Part shown: positions 8,292 to 15,701 of the stretch, in pieces
Position numbering within the stretch: the stretch's first letter is position 1
Layout: every line of letters begins with the position of its first letter
Assembly: GCA_002842045.1 (NCBI GenBank)
Contig: PHBX01000026.1
Location: 29,940-93,939, forward strand
Direction: 5' to 3'
Source: Chloroflexi bacterium HGW-Chloroflexi-3
Lineage (GTDB): Bacteria; Chloroflexota; Anaerolineae; Anaerolineales; Anaerolineaceae
DNA length: 64,000 bases
The notes under the pieces: model-generated
Database searches by the model: none
What the model saw: the letters and a program-made list of their open reading frames with translations, nothing else
What the model was told of the DNA's origin: nothing
Program-made: the position numbers and the translations under genes

Positions 8292-8693
8292 CTATCCAAT
8301 AACCAATTCCATTTCAGTGTAACAGTCATGTTCAATAAGAAAAGCTTTCATCTTCCAATTATTAGATTCAGGATAACAGATAATAGTTGCAACTTCAGGA
8401 TATAAGAATTCTTTAATGTCCGTTTCTGACGGTCTGGGCGGTCCTTTAGGGTGTGAATGAAAAATCCCAAGTAAATCTAATTTTAAAGTTTCAATCTTTT
8501 CCAAAGCTTTGAACAATTCCATCGGGTCCATGAAATACTTTATGGGAGAATGGAGTTGGTTGGTTATCGGTATTTCAATTGTAACTTTATTATCAAATCC
8601 TGCCAATAAGCCACATGATTCTTCTGGAAATTTTTCTTTAACATAGCCAAGTACTTTAGTTGCAATGTCAATTGGAATGATTAATTTACCCAT
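8292..8693 (-). CDS. JAMM/MPN-domain metalloprotease
   Basis: Predicted zinc isopeptidase of the bacterial Mov34/MPN/PAD-1 group, related to Mec proteins that process sulfur-carrier or ubiquitin-like tails. All JAMM residues are visible: a Glu in FPEESCGLL (residue 24 or 25), HSHP with His79 and His81, Ser89 and Asp92. The length (133 aa) is that of a stand-alone domain. Its ATG overlaps the stop of the upstream membrane-protein gene by eight bases, so the two are translationally coupled. No ubiquitin-like or MoaD/ThiS partner is encoded nearby, so the substrate is unknown. Confidence 0.85.
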   Translation of the reverse strand: MGKLIIPIDIATKVLGYVKEKFPEESCGLLAGFDNKVTIEIPITNQLHSPIKYFMDPMELFKALEKIETLKLDLLGIFHSHPKGPPRPSETDIKEFLYPEVATIICYPESNNWKMKAFLIEHDCYTEMELVIG

Positions 8694-9501
8694 TGGTCAA
8701 TAATGCAAGTGCAAATAGGAATACAAATAACACTGAAGGTTCAATAAATAAATTTACACCTTTCTTACCTTCCTTAAAAGCTGTAATCAACAAAGTCAGA
8801 GGATAGGCCACCCCTACCAAAACCAGACCAAATGATAGAGGTTGTATTGGTAGATAATGCAATCCCAAGGCAATCTGACCTACAAAAAAGGCAACGCCTA
8901 TTGACCAGAACCAGTTCCAATCACCAGAAGTCCGCAAATATAAACTTCGGGAAACCAGAAAAAATATGGTGATTGAAATGGCAGGTAATAATAAAAATAG
9001 CCGAATTCCGGAGGCTTGTAATGCAATCGCTAAGACGAGAAATAAAGCAAAGGAAATGACGGTTAATCCCAAACTGGCAGGTAAATGGGATTCACTTTTC
9101 GAATCGACTACTAGATATTCAGCAACCAGAATGAATGCTAACAGTATGCCACCAAACCCTACGACTACCCACCATTCAATTCCAACCTCGAGAAATGATA
9201 GAGGAACACCAATTACCCAGGCTGTCAAAGCAGGGACCAGACCATGTTGAATAAATGTTTGATTTCCTTTATTGGGATGGGTCTGGATCAACCAATCAGC
9301 TCCAAAGGCAGCCAATAAAGCTACTAATATAGAAACTACAGTGCCAAAGTCTAAATCGTAATTAAAAACAGCCCAAGGTAAACGGACTACGATACTTTGC
9401 GCGGGTATTTGAACAAATGGGACCAGACCGTATGCCAGAATAATAACTGCAGATATGATACTGAGGCGGCTGGAATCTGGTAATTGGTTGGATTTTTGCA
9501 T
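8686..9501 (-). CDS. Polytopic membrane protein, unknown function
   Basis: A 271-residue protein with roughly eight hydrophobic segments and short loops. The first helix begins around residue 14 and the last ends near the C-terminus. It has no catalytic motif that I recognise; an uncharacterised membrane DUF of Chloroflexota is my best guess from the overall look. It is the first gene of a pair with the JAMM protease and is divergent from the gene at 9594. No ribosome-binding site precedes the ATG. A TACAAT box on the minus strand (9513-9508) would place the transcript start almost on the start codon. Confidence 0.6.
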   Translation of the reverse strand: MQKSNQLPDSSRLSIISAVIILAYGLVPFVQIPAQSIVVRLPWAVFNYDLDFGTVVSILVALLAAFGADWLIQTHPNKGNQTFIQHGLVPALTAWVIGVPLSFLEVGIEWWVVVGFGGILLAFILVAEYLVVDSKSESHLPASLGLTVISFALFLVLAIALQASGIRLFLLLPAISITIFFLVSRSLYLRTSGDWNWFWSIGVAFFVGQIALGLHYLPIQPLSFGLVLVGVAYPLTLLITAFKEGKKGVNLFIEPSVLFVFLFALALLTNG

Positions 9502-9574
9502 ACAAAAATTGTAACGATAAACGAGATTTAATACCAGTAATTTTAGAACAAATAACCGAGAATATGTAGATGTG

Positions 9575-9583
9575 TGGTAAAAT
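9575..9583 (+). promoter_or_regulatory. Extended -10 of the membrane protein gene at 9594
   Basis: TGGTAAAAT, the same nine bases as upstream of nusA and of tRNA-Ser. No convincing -35. The predicted start near 9590 leaves only about four bases before the ATG. Confidence 0.45.
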
Positions 9584-9593
9584 TAGGGGTTGA

Positions 9594-10589
9594 ATGAATA
9601 CTAAAATTGATGAACAAAAGCTCACTCCTCCGCAATTAATTCCTACAATTCTTGCAGGGTTTAATACAGTTGCGAATCACATTGGATTAATATTGTTTCC
9701 CTTGGGACTGGATTTATTAATCTGGTTTGGACCACAATTAAAATTGGAAAAATTATTAAAACCGATCTACTCAAATGCAATCCAGACATTAATTGCTTAC
9801 AACAGCGCTGAGATGCGTCAACTTCTTGAAGCATCCCAAACAGAGATGGAATTGATTCTTAGTCGCATTAATCTGACCAGCAGCTTGTCTACATTTCCAA
9901 TTGGCATTCCCAGTCTTTTATATGGTCAAGAAATTAATGAAACGCCTTTAGGTGCACCAACAATATATGAATTACCATCAATTGGATTGATTTTTATAAT
10001 AACAACCTTATTCATTTTTTTAGGCTTATTTCTAGGAAGTTTGTATTTAGCTGCGATCGCTCAAAGCACTAATCAAGATAACGAAAAACTAAATCCAACT
10101 GTCACAATCAAGAAAATGGTCAAAGGCGTTGGACTGTCCATTTTATTAGTTCTTATTCTTGTGGTCCTTGTGATGCCTGTGTTATTTATTATTTCTTTAT
10201 TTTCTTTATTCAGTCCTGCGCTTTCGCAAATTCTATTAATCATTTCAACTTTTATTTTAATCTGGCTACTAATCCCATTAATTTTCTCACCTCATGGTGT
10301 TTTTGCCAAAAACATGGGAATATTTCAATCGATTTTGCATTCAATAAAGGTTGTTCGTTCTTATCTTCCAGGTACAGGTTTGTTCTTGTTGGCAGCAATC
10401 CTACTTGCACAAGGGCTGGATTTATTATGGATAGCAGCGCCATCCAATTCCTGGTTAACCCTGGTAGGCATTATCGGGCATGCATTTATATACACTGCTG
10501 TAATTGCTGCAAGTTTCATCTATTACCAGAGAAGCTGCGAATGGACACAGGAATTATTAGAGCGAATAAAAAACATTAAGAAATTATGA
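9594..10589 (+). CDS. Polytopic membrane protein, unknown function
   Basis: A 331-residue protein with six or so membrane helices. Two near residues 25-40 and 125-155 flank an amphipathic exterior region, three lie at about 180-235, and the rest are near 255-320. No recognisable motif. The C-terminus is basic (ERIKNIKKL). It lies 37 bases upstream of gyrB on the same strand and may be co-transcribed with it. The first base of the mRNA is predicted only a few bases before the ATG; GGGG at 9587-9590 could be a weak ribosome-binding site if the leader is slightly longer. Confidence 0.6.
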   Translation: MNTKIDEQKLTPPQLIPTILAGFNTVANHIGLILFPLGLDLLIWFGPQLKLEKLLKPIYSNAIQTLIAYNSAEMRQLLEASQTEMELILSRINLTSSLSTFPIGIPSLLYGQEINETPLGAPTIYELPSIGLIFIITTLFIFLGLFLGSLYLAAIAQSTNQDNEKLNPTVTIKKMVKGVGLSILLVLILVVLVMPVLFIISLFSLFSPALSQILLIISTFILIWLLIPLIFSPHGVFAKNMGIFQSILHSIKVVRSYLPGTGLFLLAAILLAQGLDLLWIAAPSNSWLTLVGIIGHAFIYTAVIAASFIYYQRSCEWTQELLERIKNIKKL

Positions 10590-10626
10590 TCAGCTTATTA
10601 ATATAAGCACAGGTCCAGGAGGATAT

Positions 10627-12555
10627 GTGGCAGAAACCACCAATTTAAATAATTCATCATATGGCGCAAAAGATATTCAGGTTTTAGAAGGTCTTGAAGC
10701 TGTTCGTCGTCGACCAGGCATGTATGTTGGTGGAACAGATATTAAAGCTTTGCATCACTTGGTGTATGAAATTGTGGATAATTCAATCGATGAAGCTTTG
10801 GCTGGGTACTGCAATGATATCAGTATCGAAATCCACGCAGATAGTAGTATTACAGTAAAAGATAATGGCCGGGGTATTCCGGTTGATATTCATCCGGAGA
10901 AGAAGGTGTCTGCACTCCAATTAGTCCATACCGTGCTACACGCAGGTGGTAAATTTGGACATAGCAGTTACAAAGTCTCAGGTGGATTACATGGTGTCGG
11001 TGCTTCTGCGGTAAATGCTCTGTCGGAGTGGTTTAAAGTTACAGTGTTTCAAAAAGGGTTGATGTATTCTCAGGAATATCGCCAGGGCATCCCACAAGGT
11101 CCAGTATCTGTAATAGGAGAATGTGATCCAGAATTAACCGGAACCCTCACTTCATTTAAATTTGATAAAGAAATTTTTAAGGATGAAATCGATTATCGTT
11201 TCGAAACACTTTCTCAAAGATTCAGGGAAATGGCATTCGTTACCCGCAAGGTAAAAATTCGACTGGTGGATGAGCGCAATAACCGTGAGGCTACTTACTA
11301 TTTTGATGGAGGCATTATTTCTTTTGTGCGTTACATCAATCGAAACAGAGAGAATTTACATCCTGTCTTTTTTGTAGAAAAAGAATTAGAAGGAATCAGT
11401 GTTGAGACATCTTTGCAATACACCGATGCATACGCCGAATCTGTATACTCCTTTGCAAACACAATCAACACCATTGATGGCGGCACTCATATGACAGGTC
11501 TGCGAACTGCCCTTACCCGAGTCATCAATGATTATGCCCGACGCAACCAGTTAATCAAAGAGAACGATCCGAATTTTTCCGGTGATGACACACGAGAAGG
11601 TTTAACAGCCATCGTCAGCGTTAAAGTTCCTGATCCACAATTCGAATCTCAAACAAAAGTTAAATTAATGAACCCTGAGGTTCAGACTGTTGTACAGCAA
11701 GTCGTCACAGAGGGTTTTGCAGAATTCCTCGAAGAGAATCCGAATGCCGGAAAAGCTATTGTTCAAAAATGTCTGACTTCCGCCAGAGCAAGAGATGCAG
11801 CCAGAAAAGCGAGAGATCTTGTCATTCGAAAATCTGCATTGGAATCCATGACATTACCCGGAAAACTGGCAGACTGTTCTTCCCGTGATCCTTTGCTATC
11901 CGAAATTTACATTGTAGAAGGAGACTCAGCCGGTGGATCAGCCAAACAGGGACGTGATCGCCAATTCCAGGCCATTCTTCCTTTACGTGGAAAAATATTG
12001 AATACAGAACGAGCCCGATTGGATAAGATTTTATCGAATGAAGAGATTAAATCCATGATATCAGCACTGGGTGTCGGAATTGGAGATAATTTTGATCTTA
12101 GTAATCTGCGCTACCATCGCATCATTATTATGACAGATGCTGACGTGGATGGAAGTCACATCCGCACCCTGTTGCTTACCTTCTTCTTCCGTTACATGCA
12201 ACAAATTATCGAAAATGGTAATTTATATATCGCCCAACCACCCCTTTACCTGATATCCCATAAAAACCAAAAAAGATATGCGTATACTGAGCAAGAAAAA
12301 GAAAAAATCATTGTGGAATTAGGTGTAAGTCCTGATAAAGTTGGTTTACAACGTTATAAAGGTTTGGGTGAAATGAATCCTGAGCAGTTGTGGGATACAA
12401 CAATGAACCCTGAAAACCGCACATTATTGCAGGTTTCGATCGAAGATGCTGCCCAGGCTGATTTGACATTTGATATGTTAATGGGGCAAGCTGTTCCACC
12501 AAGAACGCGTTTCATCCAGACACACGCATTGTCTGTTCAAAATCTGGACGTATAA
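10627..12555 (+). CDS. gyrB: DNA gyrase subunit B
   Basis: ATPase subunit of type IIA topoisomerase; with GyrA it introduces negative supercoils. The GHKL ATPase domain is N-terminal (EIVDNSIDEALAG, DNGRGIPV, GGKFGHSSYKVSGGLHGVG). The transducer follows. The Toprim domain has EGDSAGGSAKQGRDR and DADVDGSHIRTLLLT, and QRYKGLGEMNPEQLW closes the protein. The 642-residue length is that of the standard bacterial form without the proteobacterial insert. The start is GTG at 10627, four bases after AGGAGG; an out-of-frame ATG at 10625 is not used. gyrA is not in the window. ParE is possible by homology, but the sequence and length fit GyrB. Confidence 0.95.
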   Translation: MAETTNLNNSSYGAKDIQVLEGLEAVRRRPGMYVGGTDIKALHHLVYEIVDNSIDEALAGYCNDISIEIHADSSITVKDNGRGIPVDIHPEKKVSALQLVHTVLHAGGKFGHSSYKVSGGLHGVGASAVNALSEWFKVTVFQKGLMYSQEYRQGIPQGPVSVIGECDPELTGTLTSFKFDKEIFKDEIDYRFETLSQRFREMAFVTRKVKIRLVDERNNREATYYFDGGIISFVRYINRNRENLHPVFFVEKELEGISVETSLQYTDAYAESVYSFANTINTIDGGTHMTGLRTALTRVINDYARRNQLIKENDPNFSGDDTREGLTAIVSVKVPDPQFESQTKVKLMNPEVQTVVQQVVTEGFAEFLEENPNAGKAIVQKCLTSARARDAARKARDLVIRKSALESMTLPGKLADCSSRDPLLSEIYIVEGDSAGGSAKQGRDRQFQAILPLRGKILNTERARLDKILSNEEIKSMISALGVGIGDNFDLSNLRYHRIIIMTDADVDGSHIRTLLLTFFFRYMQQIIENGNLYIAQPPLYLISHKNQKRYAYTEQEKEKIIVELGVSPDKVGLQRYKGLGEMNPEQLWDTTMNPENRTLLQVSIEDAAQADLTFDMLMGQAVPPRTRFIQTHALSVQNLDV

Positions 12556-12687
12556 AGCCAGGTATCTCCAATCAAAATTGGTTGAGCCAGTAACAACGGT
12601 TTTTGATATCTAGATTTGGACTTCAAAATTGAGATTGCATAAAAACAATGAGGTTATACAAATATTCATCAATCCTGAATGTTTAAG

Positions 12688-12696
12688 TGCTACACT
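12688..12696 (+). promoter_or_regulatory. Extended -10 before the dehydrogenase gene
   Basis: TGCTACACT with an extended TG. The -35 region is poor. The predicted start near 12703 gives a leader of about 20-25 bases. Confidence 0.4.
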
Positions 12697-12721
12697 ATTC
12701 ATGATTTAAATTTTTTACGAG

Positions 12722-13843
12722 GTGGAATTGGCTAAAGCATTCGTATTTAACGCCCAGGATCTTTTTGATTTTATGGTTCGTTTTTTTATGAAATTAGGGG
12801 TACCCAAAGACCGTGCTAAAATAACAGCCGAGATTTTGCAATCCGCTGACCTGCGTGGCGTCAGTTCACATGGCATTATTCGTTTACAGACATACTACGG
12901 TAGCAGGTTACAAAAGGGTTTAATCAATCCATTAGCCAATAACGAAATTATCCGTGAGACACCTGCTTCTATTGCACTTGATGGAAATAACGGTTTGGGA
13001 CAGGTTTCTGGGAAAGATGCAATGTTGCGATGTATTGAAAAAGCAAAGACTTCTGGTGTAGCTATGGTAACGGTCCGAAATAGTAACCATTACGGAATTG
13101 CGGGTTATTATGCCATGATGGCTCTTGAACATGAAATGATCGGAATCAGTTTCACCAATGCACAGCCATTAGTCGCTCCCACATTTGGAAAAAATCGATT
13201 ACTTGGGACTAATCCTATCGCTGTAGCCGCTCCTGCTTTTTCGGAAAAGCCATTTGTTTTAGATATGGCAACAAGCATCGTTCCTATAGGCAAGGTGACT
13301 GTCTTTGATAAAGCTGGCGATCAACTCCCGGAAGGTTGGGCGGTTGATTCTGATGGAAAATCAACAACTGACCCAAAATCTGTTCTAAACGGTGGTGCCT
13401 TATTCCCCCTTGGAGGTCCTGAAATATTACGGGGATATAAGGGTTATGGATTGGCTCTTTGGGTCGATATTTTCTCTGGCATCCTTTCTGGTGCAGCATT
13501 TGGAAAAAATGTAGCCAACCCTGGTAATTTAGCAAATGCCAATGTTGGACATTTTTTTGCTGCCATGCGATTGGATGCTTTTCGAGATCCGAATGAATTC
13601 AAACAGGATATGGATGCTTTATTCCAGCAATTAAAAACTGCAGAAAAAGCAGTCGGTCACGATCGAATATATATTCATGGCGAAAAAGAATTTGAATTAT
13701 CTGATAAATATATAAAAGATGGGATTCCGCTCTTAGAACAAGTGGTTAAATCATTACAATCTGCGGGTGAAGCAATTGGGGTGCCCTTTGATTTACATAC
13801 ATTAGGAGAAAAAGATCTCGATCCTGCCCATGCAGGTAATTAA
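12722..13843 (+). CDS. Malate/L-lactate dehydrogenase family oxidoreductase (Ldh2)
   Basis: NAD(P)-dependent 2-hydroxyacid dehydrogenase of the type that includes malate, ureidoglycolate and sulfolactate dehydrogenases, which are unrelated to classical MDH/LDH. Family signatures are SSHGIIRL near residue 55, DGNNGLGQVSGKDAM, VRNSNHYGIAGYYAM, GTNPIAVAAP, DMATS and LRGYKGYGLALWVD. The annotated start is GTG at 12722, but that codon overlaps the only ribosome-binding site, GAGGTG at 12719-12724. A TTG at 12728 giving MAKAFVFNAQ is at least as likely. It converges with the glucosidase gene, with only six bases between stop codons. Substrate unresolved. Confidence 0.85.
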   Translation: MELAKAFVFNAQDLFDFMVRFFMKLGVPKDRAKITAEILQSADLRGVSSHGIIRLQTYYGSRLQKGLINPLANNEIIRETPASIALDGNNGLGQVSGKDAMLRCIEKAKTSGVAMVTVRNSNHYGIAGYYAMMALEHEMIGISFTNAQPLVAPTFGKNRLLGTNPIAVAAPAFSEKPFVLDMATSIVPIGKVTVFDKAGDQLPEGWAVDSDGKSTTDPKSVLNGGALFPLGGPEILRGYKGYGLALWVDIFSGILSGAAFGKNVANPGNLANANVGHFFAAMRLDAFRDPNEFKQDMDALFQQLKTAEKAVGHDRIYIHGEKEFELSDKYIKDGIPLLEQVVKSLQSAGEAIGVPFDLHTLGEKDLDPAHAGN

Positions 13844-13849
13844 TTTTCT

Positions 13850-15451
13850 TTATCCCAGAAGAATTACAAGCCCTTCATTTCCTTCCAACATAATTTTTCT
13901 ATCTCTAATGACCGGAAATGTATCTCTTTTATTGCTGATTAACAACTTCCATTCACCGGCTAATAATTGTGAACTCAAAACCAGCCCAATTTTTCTTTTA
14001 CTGAAATTGAGAGCAATCAGGGCTGTTTGCTCTGATGTTTGCCGCACATAAGCTAAGATTTTCTGTGGATCATATGTGATCGGTAAATACATTCCTTTTT
14101 GAAGTACTGGAGTAGATTTTCTAATTTGTAACAGTTTTTTGTAATAGTTCAGTAATGAATCCGTTTTACCAGATTGTGATTCTACGTTCCTCCAATAATG
14201 GTTCGAATGGACAGGCAACCAGGGTTGAGCATCAGAAAATCCGGCATGTTGTTCCGGATTCCACTGCATCGGTGATCTGCACCCATCCCTACCTTTGTAG
14301 AATGGCCAAAAATGTCTACCTACGGGGTCAAGCACATCAGATATTCTTTTAATTGGTATATCACGCATACCGATTTCTTCCCCATAATACAGAAAAGGAG
14401 TCCCCCGTAACGTTAGAATTAATGTTGCCAACACTTTTAAGCGATCATCATCTTCGTTTTTTGTGTATCTGGTTGCAGAACGGATAACATCATGATTATT
14501 CAGAACATAATTTGGCCAACCTTTGTGATCCAGCACATTTTCCCATTGTTGGATGATTTTGTAAAATGATGATGGTTTGTAACGGTCATTGAGAAAAGCG
14601 AAGTCGAAGGCTGCATGCAATGCCTGATCACCGATATATTTCGCGGCAGTATGGTGATCCCCCATAAAAGTCTCCCCCACTGCATAACGTTCAGAATAGG
14701 AATCAAGCAAATGACGGAACTCTCTTAAAAAATCGAACATCTCTGGCTGGTCCAGGTCATTTATATGCTTTTGTTGATCAAATTTTGCTAAACCAATCTT
14801 ATATGGGTTATCCTGAAAATTTTTGTCCTTATAATACGCATTAAAAACGTCTAATCGAAAGCCATCCACCCCTTTATCCAACCAGAATTTGATCATATCC
14901 AGGATTTCATTGAAGACTTTAGGATTGCGCCAATTCAAATCTGGTTGCTTTTTGCTAAACATATGGAAAAAATACATTTCGGTTTTGTTATCCCATTCCC
15001 ACCCACTGCCCCCAAATCTTGATTGCCAATTGTTGGGTACTTTGCCATTTTCTATGGCTTCTTTCCAAATATACCAATCCCGATATGGATTATCTCTGGA
15101 CAATTTTGATTGCTTAAACCACTCGTGTTGATCAGAAGTGTGATTAAGAACCAGGTCCATGACCACTCGGATATTGCGTTGGTGAGATTCCTTCAAAAAA
15201 ACATCAAAAGCTTCTATACCACCAAATTTCTGATCGATGTCTCGATAATTGGCAATATCATATCCAAAATCTCCATCCGGGCTTGGATAAACCGGGGATA
15301 ACCAGATCGCATCAATACCTAAATCCTTTAAATAATCCAGTTTTTGAGTAATGCCTGGCAAATCACCAATACCGTCATGATTCGTGTCCATAAACGAACG
15401 TGGATATATCTGATATATAACCCCGTCACGCCACCATAAAAAATCCGACAT
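13850..15451 (-). CDS. GH13 alpha-glucosidase (oligo-1,6-glucosidase type)
   Basis: Hydrolyses alpha-glucosidic bonds of malto- or isomalto-oligosaccharides in the cytosol. The glycoside hydrolase family 13 barrel begins WWRDGVIYQIYPRSFMD. The four conserved regions are visible: DLVLNHTSDQH, DGFRLDVFN (nucleophile Asp), AVGETF (acid/base Glu) and NNHDV (transition-state Asp). A beta-sandwich domain ends the protein. I chose the ATG at 15451, directly after GGAGGTGGGG. The longer frame to 15520 adds 23 Phe/Asn-rich residues and has no ribosome-binding site. Trehalose-6-phosphate hydrolase or sucrose isomerase relatives cannot be excluded without a tree. Confidence 0.9.
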   Translation of the reverse strand: MSDFLWWRDGVIYQIYPRSFMDTNHDGIGDLPGITQKLDYLKDLGIDAIWLSPVYPSPDGDFGYDIANYRDIDQKFGGIEAFDVFLKESHQRNIRVVMDLVLNHTSDQHEWFKQSKLSRDNPYRDWYIWKEAIENGKVPNNWQSRFGGSGWEWDNKTEMYFFHMFSKKQPDLNWRNPKVFNEILDMIKFWLDKGVDGFRLDVFNAYYKDKNFQDNPYKIGLAKFDQQKHINDLDQPEMFDFLREFRHLLDSYSERYAVGETFMGDHHTAAKYIGDQALHAAFDFAFLNDRYKPSSFYKIIQQWENVLDHKGWPNYVLNNHDVIRSATRYTKNEDDDRLKVLATLILTLRGTPFLYYGEEIGMRDIPIKRISDVLDPVGRHFWPFYKGRDGCRSPMQWNPEQHAGFSDAQPWLPVHSNHYWRNVESQSGKTDSLLNYYKKLLQIRKSTPVLQKGMYLPITYDPQKILAYVRQTSEQTALIALNFSKRKIGLVLSSQLLAGEWKLLISNKRDTFPVIRDRKIMLEGNEGLVILLG

Positions 15452-15569
15452 CCCCACCTCCAAAGGTTTCGAAAAAAGGAAAAAGTTATAATTTGACGAA
15501 GATAAAAAGTATTTAATCAATTTTATATGAAAAATACATATCCAAATTAGACAGTGTCATCAAAAAACC

Positions 15570-15598
15570 TTGATTTGAAAAAATGATTATGGTAAAAT
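15570..15598 (+). promoter_or_regulatory. Promoter of the nusA operon
   Basis: TTGATT at 15570-15575, a 17-base spacer, TAAAAT at 15593-15598 with an extended TGG immediately before. The predicted start near 15605 gives a leader of about 97 bases that holds the hairpin at 15633. Confidence 0.6.
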
Positions 15599-15632
15599 AT
15601 CTCTTGCATTACGGAATTTAGTAGACCTCAAC

Positions 15633-15657
15633 GAAAAGTGGGCAACCCCCACTTTTC
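15633..15657 (+). promoter_or_regulatory. Leader hairpin of rimP-leader type upstream of nusA
   Basis: Ten perfect base pairs, GAAAAGTGGG / CCCACTTTTC, with a CAACC loop, followed by TTATTT. In many bacteria a hairpin with an AAAGTGGG stem opens the rimP-nusA transcript and serves as a leader or attenuator. Here it lies 44 bases ahead of nusA and no rimP follows. Calling it a rimP leader is by resemblance only. Confidence 0.55.
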
Positions 15658-15701
15658 TTATTTAGTAAGTATTTTTTTGTGGGAGAAAAGCCAAGAAATG
15701 A

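Noticed and set aside
12556..12660. CCAAT-CAAA-ATTGG hairpin after gyrB
   Set aside because: Five pairs only and no T-run; no support as a terminator.
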